This document shows positions 12,155 to 24,400 of a stretch of DNA of 64,000 nucleotides, in pieces. The notes under the pieces are model-generated. The model was not told the origin of the DNA and did no database searches. It saw nothing but the letters and a program-made list of their open reading frames with translations. A program made the translations under genes and the position numbers. Source of the stretch: Diphasiastrum complanatum. Taxonomy: Eukaryota; Streptophyta; Lycopodiopsida; Lycopodiales; Lycopodiaceae. Location of the stretch: contig MU832184.1 in NCBI GenBank assembly GCA_029204225.1, positions 18,994-82,993 of the forward strand, written 5' to 3'. The stretch's first letter is position 1; each line of letters starts with the position of its first letter.

Positions 12155-12800
12155 TCTCATGTTATGTAGAGGAGCCAAAATCCTCAAGGATAGCTGAGGA
12201 GAGAGCCAACAATAATCCACCCGCTTACTTATGCATAGATGTGTGTGCTACATTGCAAAAGTGACATTCAAGAAGTTGTTCTTGATCTGGGTGCCACGTC
12301 GCATTTTGTGAGAACAAGACACATGATAGCTGACTTTTGGCAAACAAATTCATCTAGATACATCATACTGGGAGATGGATCGCAACATCAAGTGAACGAA
12401 ACTGGCACATTATGGTTGTACACCAACGATAGAGACAAAAGACTTGATGATGTCCTATATGTACATACCTTACGAAAGGATCTTCTATATGTAGCAAGGA
12501 TAGAGATGCGTGTGACATTCACAGATGAAATACGCAATGTCATTGATGCCACCAACACCAGTACTCTCATCACACAAGGTAGATGCAGAGGTAACCTATA
12601 TCATTTAAAGGTACGCCTACCAACAGAACAAGCTCATCAAACCCATGAATCAATTGACTTCCTATGCCATAAAATACTATGTCACATGAACCCAATGGCA
12701 CATTCATAGGGGTAAGCGTTAAAGATGCAAATTCGATACCTAGTGATGCATGCAACAAAGGCAAGATGTCACGAACATATGGACAACACGTCCGCCATAC
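12155..12800 (+). pseudogene. Ty1/copia protease and pre-integrase fragment
   Basis: It begins 'YVEEPKSSRIAEERANNN', closely matching the minus-strand copy at 11 kb ('YVEEPESSKMDEER'), changes frame near 12,260, then reads 'EVVLDLGATSHFV'. The catalytic D-S-G has become D-L-G, so the protease would be inactive. 'GDGSQHQVN', 'LYVARI.MRVTFTDEIRNVIDA' and 'RGNLYHLKVRL' follow. A further frame change leads to 'NPNGTFIGV..ACNKGKMSR' (pre-integrase) ending near 12.8 kb. Dead and truncated. Confidence 0.8.
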
Positions 12801-13423
<623 letters not shown>

Positions 13424-13970
13424 CATTAACTCTAAGGAGCTAGCTACTTAAGACCTTTTGGTCGTTTGATCACTCCGTGCATCTACAAATTGTTCAACTC
13501 ACTACACTCTATCTCACCTTCTCTTTGCTCATATACACATATATAACTATCAGAGTCTTTTGATTTATTGTAATTACAGTTTACAAGATGATTAACAGCC
13601 ATTTAAACAAGATCCGTAGATTCGTTATTGGAGCGTTGTGAAGGAGGAGAAATACAAAGTAATGTATCTTCCGTATGCGTTGTAGTGCAAGGATGTAGGC
13701 CATGATGGCCGTAGTCTGTCTCCAGTCATTTGTGTCGGAGAAAGAGGGTGTATTGTGTGTGAGAAATGAAAATAGCTCGAAAAGAAAAACGAACACAAAA
13801 AAATACCGAACAAGAAACGAACTCGAACGGAAAATGTTCGTGCGCAGCGGAATGAGCTATATGACTCTTTCTCTAAGCATGACTACGCCTATCAGAAACG
13901 AGCAAAACGTTAGTGATAGAAATCACGGTTGTTCTGATTACATAGCCGAACATTAATAAAACACCAGAAG

Positions 13971-14104
13971 AATAATTTGTCGCAAACAGCTAGACAAATT
14001 ATTTGTCGTGAATGATTTGCGAAGAGCTAGACTGATAATCAGTCGTGAATGATTCGCGAAAGGCAAGACTAAATATTAGTCGTCAACAACTAGACTAATA
14101 TTAA
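13971..14104. repeat. Short tandem repeats of 26-37 bp
   Basis: Four degenerate units share 'agtcgtgaatgattcgcgaa' and end in 'agctagac' or 'ggcaagac'. The middle two are 37 bp, the outer two about 26 bp with the central part missing. They lie just downstream (minus sense) of the copia LTR ending at 14824. Confidence 0.65.
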
Positions 14105-14824
14105 CTTGCTAAAACAGATTACCAGATTGAGCAACTAGAAAATCAGATAGAATGAAGAATAAGCATAGCAATATTGACACAGGTCTGAATACAGAACAAA
14201 GAGATGTTATCAGATTAAGTATATCAAATATACATGACAATAATGTGGTAGAGCGCAAGACAATAGCGGACCTACAAAGCTAATTCAATCTGTAAGAGGA
14301 ATGAACCTGTTACTGACAATCAAAGAATCAATGCACAAGGCATCTACTTCGTCTATCTCTGATGAGCTTCTGATGCTAAATTTACACACACTTGATCTTT
14401 AATCTCTTAATCAATCTGAATATGCAAATGGTATTCAGTATATATACATGTTACACGTGTGCAAATGAAGAAAGTACAAAGTGGATGTGCTGTCTGTAGG
14501 AGATCGTGGATGGCTGCAGTTGTTGTGAAATCCATTAGCACAGTTGCATGGGGTGAGCGTGAAAAGGGTGCGACGTCAGCTTTTGCTAAAGTGAATGTTG
14601 GTGATGATGCAAAAAATGCGTCACTTTGACGAAATGCCATAGGTTTTGATTTACAAGGTGCCTTTGGCATTTTGAAAGACAGTGTCACGTTTTGTTCACC
14701 TTTTCTTCGCCTATGAGAATTTACATGTAAATATGCAGACTGCGCGACAACGTGAGTAAAAATGCAACATGAATGGAGGCAGGTTAAAATGGGATTTAGG
14801 AGAGTAGAGGAGATAAATCCAACA
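14105..14824 (-). repeat. Ty1/copia 3' LTR (minus orientation), far end uncertain
   Basis: On the minus strand the LTR starts TGTTGGATTTATCTCC at 14824. It is preceded by a long G tract and, at 14876-14844, by a piece matching the end of a copia pol plus its polypurine tract. The same pol tail and tract stand in front of the LTR at 17.9 kb ('caaggcattcaaggattcag'). A TATA-like stretch lies near 14.43 kb. The same LTR start occurs at 29166. The lower boundary is a guess. Confidence 0.6.
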
Positions 14825-14843
14825 CCCCCCCCCCCCCCCCCCC
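14825..14843. repeat. Run of 19 C (G on the minus strand) at a polypurine-tract position
   Basis: On the minus strand the run sits exactly between 'gattaagaa' (copia tail) and the LTR start TGTTGG, where the related element at 17.9 kb has the ordinary tract 'aagagggag'. Confidence 0.9.
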
Positions 14844-14876
14844 TTCTTAATCTGGATCCGTGAATGCCTTGATCTT

Positions 14877-15565
14877 CAGACTAAGCAATGCACAGAAACT
14901 GAAGACGAAAGCAACAAGAAGCTGTCGGCACTCAAAGAGAGCATTGACAAGATCCACGAGGAACTTCTCCTGTCAAAACAACAAATGGACCTCTTATGGA
15001 ATATGACATGTAGACTCGACGCATCCATATTAGTCCACTATGCTGGAGCTCCTGAACAAAGCTGATCCATCAACCAACGAGGTGCTGGTATTGGCATGCC
15101 ATACCAAGGTTCCACAGCTAGCTCTCTTTGCAAACCTACCATAGACTCCTCCACTTATATCCAATTGCCACACTTGACTTCTTGTTTTTGTGAACCATTT
15201 TCATCCTACCAACCTTCAGCACTTCCATTTGCTTGTTCAACCACATCCACTTCTAACACCTAACCCCCTACATCGTCTATTAAAATTGATGATAATTTTC
15301 TAAAAAAGTTCATTTCACCAACAACTCAATATAACCTCATAACTAACCCACTACCCTCCACTCGTATACTGTTTTTGCCTCCATCACACCTAATTTTAAT
15401 TTTTTTGATCAAGGTCTGCTTGATGAGATTGTGCGGGCCTACTATGGGATTTTCTTCATCCCCTCCAGAAGAAAAGAGCGATATGTTCACTGGATCAAAG
15501 TTTGAGGATTCAACACCAAGGATTCCTGATACAAAGAGTGCCACAGATGACTATTTCGCGAACGA
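14877..15565 (+). pseudogene. Partial copy of the Pol-less element protein (coiled coil and Ser/Pro-rich part)
   Basis: Reading 'LSALKESIDKIHEELLLSKQ' (coiled-coil end), then 'LPHLTSCFCEPFSSYQPSAL', 'FSSSPPEEKSDMFTGSKFE' and 'TPRIPDTKSATDDYFA', it matches 49.5-50.15 kb (+) and 53.4-52.7 kb (-) in order. Everything after 'DDYFA' up to the polypurine tract is deleted compared with those copies, and everything before the coiled coil is absent, so this is a doubly truncated copy. One or more stops and frame changes are present (for example 'SNT*PPTSS' near 15.26 kb). Confidence 0.75.
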
Positions 15566-15590
15566 GGGGGGGGGGGGGGGGGGGGGGGGG
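15566..15590 (+). repeat. Run of 25 G at the polypurine tract of the Pol-less element
   Basis: It replaces the tract 'tagggggaggataa' found at the same place in the copy at 50,612-50,625. 'ATAA' and the LTR start TGTTAG follow directly. Confidence 0.9.
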
Positions 15591-15594
15591 ATAA

Positions 15595-16825
15595 TGTTAG
15601 CTGATGCCATGGCCCGAGGTGTCGATGTAGAGCCTCTCCACTCAAAAGGGCTTCTAGCAGAGATGAAGTTGAGAGCCGTGTCTGAGAGCACGATAATTAT
15701 AGTGCTAGGCTAAAATATACAGTGTGAGCCCCATGGTATGTCCCGAAAAATAGATAACCATGTGGGAGCTAGCAAATTCGATTATCTCAACTTAAGTTAT
15801 GTTTTTTTTAATAAGGAGGCCTCCTATTATCTAGTAAGAGGTGGAACTCAAATTATTACAAATTGGGATTCACTTTGTTGCAAGAGGTGGACTCCAAAAT
15901 ATTATGCAATTGAGTTCTACAGCTCGTGGATATAGATAGGAGCCTCCTCCTCGAGTTCTAGAGCATGTAATCTATACTGAAATGTTGTTGCTTTGTTAAT
16001 TGAAGATCATTCTACTTGCATTTCTTCCCATGCTCCATGTTCATGCATTTTGTTTGGGTACTGATGTATGAATATTCTTGTTGATGCTTTCTTCTCTTAA
16101 ACTTTGGTTTGGAATTAGTATTAGGTAGATGTGCAGGACTTGGAGATTGATCTACCATTCCACTATTTTCTGATGTCTCCTATTTTTTACTCCCTGATAA
16201 GTTCTTCTTACAACTGTTGAGTGACAGTTGTAGGAAGCACTTTCTAGGATTTCCATTGCTTTAGTCTAGAAGTTGTTGAGTTGATGTCGATTCTCTGATT
16301 TCAATAGGAGTAGATTTAGTTTGATTCACTGTTCTTGCTTAGATTAGTTTAGCAATAATATGTAGTTTGTAAGCAGTAATGAATCAATCTGAAACAGAAC
16401 TGTGGAACATTAGAAAATCGAGTCCTGATAGGATCATTGTCCAAGGTGAGCTACCATCGTCAAATAAGATTCTGAATGAGGTCATTGTTGTGCCACTGAC
16501 AGGTGGGTACAACACTCTTATACTACAAAATTAGATTTTGAGATTGAACTGTAGCTAAACTAATTTGTAGTGTCATGAATCCCTGTCATGCTGACCCTTT
16601 GTCAAACAGAATGAGAGTTATCAGTGAGTAGATTTAGACAGAGGACCAATGTGGTAGTCATTGAGAAGTAAAGCCAGTAGATTCTAGTGCTGCCAGTGTA
16701 GGAGCGAGTAAAAGAATCCGCTGCTATCTAAGTAGAATTGATGCAAAGAGTGAGTAGATCCTGCTGCAAACGTTGAGTAGATGTGGTAGCAAACATTGAA
16801 GTAGAACGAGACCAATCAGCAAACA
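15595..16825 (+). repeat. LTR of the Pol-less element, copy 1
   Basis: TGTTAGCTGATGCC at the start and AAACA at the end. It aligns over its full length with 50,626-51,839 with scattered substitutions and small gaps. It is the 3' LTR of the truncated copy in front of it. The sequence changes abruptly at 16826 into copia RT. It includes 'gagtagatcctgctgcaaa' and other blocks shared with the second LTR. Confidence 0.85.
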
Positions 16826-16844
16826 CAAAACAGTGCATCAGTCT

Positions 16845-17893
16845 TTTATCATTATCACTCTATATGTGGATGATACATTGCTTTTCAACAACAGTACCAA
16901 TTTGATAAAAGAGGCCAAGACAATGCTATCTTCCGAATTCGACATGACAGATTTGGGCGAAGCTCATTTTGGCCTTGGTATACAAATCCACAGAGACAAA
17001 AAATAGAATGGTCTACATTACACAACAAAGATACATCTACAATATGTTAGTCAGATATAATTTGATTAATTGCAAGTTAGCTCTCTCACCAATGGAACCA
17101 GGTCTCAAATTGTCAAAGGACCAGTTTCCCCAAACAATTTATGAGAAGCAGCAAATGCGTGAGTATCCCTACCATTCTATTATAGGATCTCCTATGTATA
17201 CCATAATCTGTACCAGGCCAGACATAGCTTTTGCAGTCAGCTCTCTCAGTCAGTTAGTATGACTAACCCTGGTGTAACACATTGGAAGGCTCTTATCAAA
17301 GTCATGGAAGACAACACTATGATCTACCAACTATGACAGAGGGAGCAGAGGACGAACACTCAGATGAAGATGTTCGAGTCGCACCTTCGAGTTACTATGG
17401 ACTTTTGCATTTTTTATGGAGTAGTCGGCAACGACAGACTCAATTTACTCAGTGGTTACATAGATGTAAGTTGTGGGCAGGAGATGTAGAAACTCGTAAA
17501 TCTACTTTCGGATTTACATTCTTCCTCAATAATGGTCCAATTTTCTGGAATAGTCACAAGCAATCTTCGATAGCTCTATCTTCCACTGAATCAGAGTATA
17601 TCACAACCTCTCAGGCTACAACGAAAGCAATTTGGTTGAGGAACTTACTCTCAGATATCGATCTAAATCAATTTGCTCCGACGTTATTATTTTGTGATAA
17701 TCAAAGTGCCATTGCCTTATCAGCCAATCCTAGATTTCATTCTAGGAGTTAGCACATTGAACTGAAGTATCATTTTGTCTATTGTAGAATGCAAGATATG
17801 ACAATAGATAGTTTTACCAAAGCTAATAGCTTGGAAGCACACACAAGATTTTGTGTTGAACTAAGTTTGAAGGTCAAGGCATTCAAGGATTCA
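16845..17893 (+). pseudogene. Ty1/copia RT second half and RNase H
   Basis: It begins at the RT active site 'LYVDDTLLFNN', continues 'SSEFDMTDLGEAHFGLGIQI', shifts frame near 16,990, then reads 'YPYHSIIGSPMYTIICTRPDI' and, after another shift near 17,280, RNase H with 'ETRKSTFGFTFFLNNG', 'SSTESEYI' and 'FCDNQSAIALSANPRFHSRS', then a stop at about 17,750 followed by in-frame remains 'HIELKYHFV' and 'DSFTKANSLEAHTRFC'. The segment around 17,290-17,450 does not match normal copia spacing. The first half is missing: the LTR at 15.6-16.8 kb lies in its place. Confidence 0.85.
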
Positions 17894-17898
17894 GATTA

Positions 17899-18498
17899 AG
17901 AGGGAGTTTTGGATTATTCTCCTTCTTGCTAATTGACTAATCAGTTTTAATCCTCATCCATTGTTTATCCAGTCCTGTGGATTTTTTCGTGTCTTTATAA
18001 AGTCTGTATATTTACAAGTGTTTTTACACAGTCTGCAAAAATACTCGGAGTTTGACAACAATGTCGTATTTTCTCTCTCTACAATCCAGACCGTGTCGCC
18101 TGCCAAGAATTATGAGTAAAATTAGAGTGTCGCAATTTTTGCATTTTTGCGACATTGTCGTCTGTCAGGAATTATGTGTAAAAATGCAGTGTCGCCGTTC
18201 TCGCATTTTTCGCCTGTTAGGAATTGCGAGTAAAACTATAGAGTCGAATTTTTTGTATTTTTCAAAGTGCCTCAAAATGTTAAAAAAATGACTCTGGAAA
18301 AGTGTGGAGCTACCCCAATATTAAGGAAATGAGATTTTATGACACTATCACCTTTTTCGCAAAAGCTGACACTGTCACTTGTGGCAGTTTTGGTTCATTT
18401 CTACAGAGTGACAATTTTAGCTCATTTATTTAGATAGACTGTTTACGGCTAATTTTCACCGCTTATCAGCAATCAATTTTTGAGAAGGAACTTGATGA
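17899..18498 (+). repeat. Ty1/copia 3' LTR, decayed
   Basis: The polypurine tract 'aagagggag' (about 17,890-17,898) is followed by 'ttttggattattctcc', an LTR start mutated from TGTTGG. A TATA-like 'tttataaag' lies near 17,995. Between 18,050 and 18,250 degenerate 'gtcgca..gcatttttg..gacattgtcg' motifs recur. The LTR end is not resolved and copia integrase sequence follows by 18.53 kb. Confidence 0.55.
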
Positions 18499-18529
18499 AT
18501 GCCAGTGGACTCCAGCCAATTGGCAATCA

Positions 18530-19066
18530 CATTTGATTCTAATCTTCAATCAATGGAGTCCATGGCCTCAAAGGAGCTAGCTCTTGGCCTACCAAAATCA
18601 TTCACAAAGTGTGGCAAAGTGTGTGAGGCATGTGGCCTTGCAAAGTCACACAAGACATCCTACAAGAGATCTTTGTCAAGATCTATCTCACCCTTGGATC
18701 TTATTCATTTAGATGTACATGATTTTTCTAATGAAAGTAATGGAGGTGTCTTAATGTATGTGACTTTCATAGATGATTTACTAGATTCACTTGGATGGAT
18801 TTATTGTCTAATAAAAGCCTTGTATATGAAGCTTTTGTGAAGTTTAAATCTCTAGTGGAAAAGCAACTTAGTTCTTGCATTAAAGTTCTAAGATGTGATA
18901 ATGAGGAGAAAATGTCTCCAATAGGATGAGAGACTTTTGTGAGAGCAATGGCATTGAGAGAGAGTTTACTTGTTCCTACACCCCCAACAAAATGGGGTGG
19001 CCGAGAGGAAAAATAGATGCCTATGTGAATGTGCAAAGTCCTTGAGGCTTGATGCATCTCTATCCA
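18530..19066 (+). pseudogene. Ty1/copia pre-integrase and integrase core fragment
   Basis: 'SMASKELALGLPKSF..CGKVCEACGLAKSHK' is the copia pre-integrase/zinc region, followed by 'LDLIHLDVHDFSNESNGGV' (first catalytic Asp) and 'YVTFIDD'. A stop lies at about 18,840. Frame-shifted remains 'PQQNGVAERKNRCLCECAK' (with the catalytic Glu) follow near 19.0 kb. It corresponds block for block with the integrase of the complete copia at 33.9-33.0 kb. It breaks off at about 19,066, where gypsy RT begins without a gap. Confidence 0.85.
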
Positions 19067-19067
19067 T

Positions 19068-21440
19068 ATTGTGCAAGTTGGAACACAACTTACCCCAGAG
19101 CAGTTTCAAGCACTAAAGAAGTTGTTGGTTAAGTATCAAGATTGTTTTGCTTGGACATACAAGGATCTAAAAGGGATTCTAACATCTGTGATTGAGCATA
19201 CAATTCTATTGATGCCTGATGCAGTTCCAAAAGTCACAAGATTCTATCGTTGTAATCCAAACGTTATTGATCTTATTAAGAAAGAGCTACAAAGACTACT
19301 TAAAGTCGATTTCATCTATGAGATCGAGCATACGGAATGGGTTTCTCCAATTGTCGTCATTCCTAAGAAGAATGGGAAGATGAGAATTTGCGTGAATCTC
19401 AAAGCTTTGAACAAAGTGACGCGAAAGGATCACTCTGTTAACATTTACAAAAAGAAATAATGGACCGCCTTGCTGGAGTGGAAGCCTACAGTTTTCTGGA
19501 TGGATTTCTAGTGGTTACAACCAAGTCAAGATTCCACTTGCGGACCATCATAAAATAGATTTTGCAACAGAATGGAGAACTTATGCTTATAAAGTACTTT
19601 GTAATGCACCTAGTTCATTTCAAAGAGTCTTGTAGTTTTCCACTACTTGTAGAAATTCCTTGGAATCTACTTGGATGACCTCGGAGTTCATAGTGTCGAT
19701 ACAGACCACCTGGATCGTTTGGAAAAAGTATTTGAACGTTGTCGCAAATACCAAATCTCCTTCAATTTAGAAAAGTGTCAAATTTGGGTTAGTCATGGAG
19801 TTGTCCTTGGACATGTGATATCAAGACATGGCTTTGCTACGGATTATTCTAAAATCAAAGTCATAGTGGAGTTACCACCGCCAGGAACAATTCGAGGAGT
19901 CTACATTTTTATGGGTCATGCAAATTACTATTGGATATTTATTTTATTCTCTGCAGATTTAGCAAGACCTATATACAAGTTGACTATTGTACCGATTTGG
20001 ATAGCTGAAGCATCGGAAGCATTTGAAAAATTGAAGAAAGCTTTAGCTTCTGCACCAATTTTACGAGTTCCAATTTGGACAATTGGTTTCATGTTCATAT
20101 TGATGCATCAAAATATGCTATTGGATCAGTTTTTGATGCAGCCAGGTGAATACAAGAAAGAATATTCTATCAGATTTGCAAGTAGACAACTTACAGATCT
20201 TGAGAGGAATTATTCAACAACAGAACGAGTAACATTGGCCATGGTTTTTTCTGTTAAGAAGTTTCGACATTATCTAATGGCAACACATTTTGTATTTTAT
20301 ACTAATCATTAGTCGTTATTTTATTTAGTAAACAAGACGTGTAATACAGGGCGTATTGCAAGATGGCTACTTTTATTGACCGAATTTGATTTTCGAGTTG
20401 TGGTTCGGAAAGGTAAACAACATTATATGGCCGACCATGTCTCAAAGATCGAAACATCACCAATTAATACTGAAGTGGATGATGAACTACCAGATGATGC
20501 ATTGTTTTATGTTGAAACAATACCTGAGTGGACAGCAGATATTGTTGAATATCCAATGTTAGGCCAACCTAATGACTCTTTGACAAAAGTACAAAAGAAA
20601 CAATTGATTCTTAAGGCACATCAATCGATTGCGAGCCCAATTGTATCGATGAGGAATGGATGATATTTTGTGAAGATGTGTTTTGCTGCATTAAGTACCT
20701 GAACTAATCATGTTTTCACATGATGGAACGGGTAGAGGACATTTTTCGACAGATATCACTGTTCGCAAACTTTTACAATCAAGGTGTTGGTGGCCAATTA
20801 CAAAAAATTATATTCAGTCAGGGGATGTTTGTCAACACGCACGTCATCCTACAAAGTAGAATTTTGAACCTTTCCATCCGGTTCTATCGCAAGCACCATT
20901 TGAGAAATGGGGCCTTGACTATGGTGGACCTATTCATCCTGCGACAAGAGGAGCTCAAGCTAGATATATATCGTTGCAACTGATTACATGACCAAGTAGG
21001 TTGAAGTGAAAGCAATTCAAGTTGTAGATGGGAAATCTATGGCTGAGTTCCTATATGAGCACATTATTGTTAGGTTTGGATGTCCTATTGAGATCGTAAG
21101 TGACCGTGAAACACACTTTGTGAATGAGACGATAAAGTGTCTGTTGGAAGACTTTTTCATTATTCATCGGTTTAGTACTCCGTATTATCTGAGGGGTAAT
21201 GGCCGAGCTGAATCTTCCAATAAGATTCTCTACTACATTATGACAAAAGCGATTGAAGCAAGTCATTTTGATTGGGACCATAAATTGCATGCAGCATTAT
21301 GGGCCTTCAAAATCGCTTACAAAGTTAGTACTAGTCAGACACCATTTCAGCTGGTTTAAGAACCTTGGCTATGGAATTTCAATTTGCTTGGATGGACTTT
21401 GGAAGATGTGTAAAACTTTATCACCATCGTGAATATCCTT
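19068..21440 (+). pseudogene. Ty3/gypsy pol: RT, RNase H, integrase
   Basis: In order: pre-RT linker ('LTPEQFQALKKLLVKYQDCFAW'-type start), RT block 'VSPIVVIPKKNGKMRICV' (19.35 kb), active site YLDD intact at 19,668-19,679, 'FNLEKCQIWVSHGVVLGHVI', RNase H with 'FASRQLTDLERNYSTTER' and 'RHYLMATHFVFYTNH', a tether, and the integrase core ('FGCPIEIVSDRETHF', 'NGRAESSNK') to 21,359, with traces to about 21,440. Stops or shifts occur near 19,457, 19,640, 20,310, 20,660 and 21,000. Gag and protease are absent. The 5' edge is fused to copia integrase and the 3' edge abuts a second gypsy in the opposite orientation. Confidence 0.88.
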
Positions 21441-21446
21441 AGTCCA

Positions 21447-24400
21447 GATATAACGATTATGCCAGGCCTTCTGTCGTCGTTTGTGGACAAACTGTGCATG
21501 GTAGGAATATAAGACGTGTTTCACACAGTTTTGTCAACATGAAAAGTTGATTCTGAACTTGGTGTTGATAAGCATTATCATCACACAAGTCTTTGGCAAA
21601 AGTTAAAGTGACACGTAAGGATGGAATAAAAAATTCCACTGGCATAACAGCCTCTTGGCCATATACAAACTCAAAAGGTATTTTTCAATCCGTGGCTCGC
21701 TTTGGCATTGTACGATAGGCCCAGATAGCAGAGAATAACTCTGTTTCCTAGTCTGATCGACTGGTTTCTACTATCTTGGTTAAGATTTTACAGATTGTTT
21801 TATTTGTAGTTTCAACTAGTCCATTGCATCTAGGATATGACGAGGTACTCTTTCGGTGGATAACAAAGTAATGAGTCAGTAAACTATTGATTACTTCATT
21901 AAGGAAGTGAGAACCTCGATCATTGACAAGCTCTATTGGACAACCAAATCTAGTGATGATGTTTTCATGGAGGAAACTGCTATAGACTTTGCGTTGGCTT
22001 TGTGTGTTGCTCTAGCCTCTATCCACTTTGTTGCATAATCGGTGGCAATCAAGATATATCATGATTGCGTGCCACGTGCTGTTGGACTAATAGCTCCAAC
22101 AAAATCAGTACCCATTTGTAAAAGGCTTCACTTTCAAGTATTGGAGTAAGGAGATTATGATCAGCTTTTTTGGTATTCTTTGCGCGTTGGCAAACATCGC
22201 AAACTTTTACATAAGCGTGTCTTTGAAAAGGGTTGGCCACCATAATCCATCCAAAAGAATTGCCCTAGCAATAGCATTAGAGGAGAAATGTCCACCCCCA
22301 ATACCCTCATGTGTCAAGGCAATAATCTGTCGGACTTCAGAATCATGGGCACAATGACGTGTAATACCATCAACACCTAACTTATATAGTTGTCCCACCA
22401 TAAGTTGATATTGTAAAGATTTCATAATAAGTTTGATTTTTTGCGGTTTGGTCAACTGAGGATCGATCTTCCCAGTGGCTAGATATCTAGTGATATCATC
22501 TGCCCATAACGGAGTTGCATCTATATAAAATAGACATGCATCTGGCAACTCATCATTTATTGGCTCATCAAATGCTTTAGCATTACGTAATCGTGAAAGA
22601 TGATCAGCCATAAAATGTTGTGATCTCTTTTGAATAACAACTCAAAAGTTGAATTCTAAAAGAATCACCAACCATCGTGCAATTCATCCATTTTTGCAAG
22701 GTTTATTCAATAGGTAAAGAAGAGCATGATGGTCGGTATAGAAAACAAAAAACTGGCCTAGCAAATAATGTCGAAACTGTTGAACAACATAGACCATTGC
22801 TAGTGCTTCTCAATCTGTTGTGGAATAGTTAATCTCAGCTGGAACAAGCTGATGGCTCAAGAAACGGATTGAAAAATCTTTTCTGTATTCTTCGGATTGC
22901 ATTAAAACAACACCAATAGCATACTTACTAACATCCGTATGCACATGAAATTTCTTGGTATAATCGGGCACGTGAAGAATGGGTGAAGTAATTAAAGCCT
23001 CTTTAGGATCTTCAAAGGCTTTAATCCTGTCTTCTGTCCACCTTGGGTCGATAACGATTTGATATACTAACTGCGCTTTATCGGCGTAGTGTATAATTAA
23101 GTACTCGATAATAACATGTGTGGCCTAGAAAGATGTAAATTTCTTTCACTATGCTAGATAGGGCCATTTCAAGAATGACTCTGATCTTTTCAGAATCAGT
23201 GGTGATACCATTTTGAGAGATAATATGGCCCAATACCACACCATGGGTAACCTAGATCTATTGAGATTCAATGAAATTATGAACCTTTGGCAACGAATGA
23301 ACACTTGTTCAAGGGCATCGAGATAAATCTCTAGATTCTTGTGCAACAGATCCTTGAAAGCTCGTTGCATCACCCTTTGAAATGTGGATGGGACATTGCA
23401 TAGACCGAGTGGCATAATGTTATATGCAAAGGTACCAAACTTTGTAACAAAAGCCATTTTGAAACGATCTTCAGGAGCAATTTGGACTAAGAAATATCCA
23501 CTAAAACCATCGAGGAAGCTAAAAGCTTCAGCTCCTGCCATATCTTCGAGGATTTGTGTAGTCAGAGGTAAGGAAAAATGATCCTTCTCAATTTAATCAT
23601 TAACTTTGTTTAAATCCACACAGATATGGAGTTTACCAATCTTCTTTGGCACCACTACAATTGGTGATATCCAACTGGTATGCTCGATTTCATAAATGAA
23701 ACCAGCATCGAGAAGCTTCTGGATATCTTCTCGTATCTTCTCGCGATATGTAGGATTGGTGCGATAAGGTTTTGCTCGGACAGCTATGGCACCATTTTAC
23801 AATGGGATTGTATGAACGACAACGTCAGGAGAAACCCCTTTCATCTCTCTATAATTCCATGCAAACACATGTGCAGAATAGTTGTTCCAAGTCCCATAAT
23901 TGGGTTGGATTCGGGTGGGCTCCTACATGTACGATACGGTCGATGTCTTAAGAGGTATGGTCTTTGGAGGTCCTTCAAAAGAAGTGGATGACGGTTGAGG
24001 CTCCCTTTTTGGCTTAACCATACTGATGATGACATCGTCAGTGGTGTAATCCTTAAAATGCTAGGGAACATCATAAAGTGGATCATCAACTACCTCGTGT
24101 GGGATCTTAGGAATATCCTCTATAGATTTACTTGTAGATGATGAAGCTTGAAAAGGATTTTTCTAAATTTGAATCAGAGGTTTAATTGGTTGTTTTAGTT
24201 TTTCACACATTTGGAATTGCTTATTAGTCAATCGTACATCAACCCTTGATTTGTTTGTTAGCATGTGGGATATTTGTGGATTGGTAATAGTAGGCATGCA
24301 TGAATGTTTTGGTGTTTTTTCACGAACTAAGTCTTCATCAATGGTGTTCAAGATCTCATCATTGTGTACATCCCATTGATAGACTTTGAGTTTGGGTTGG

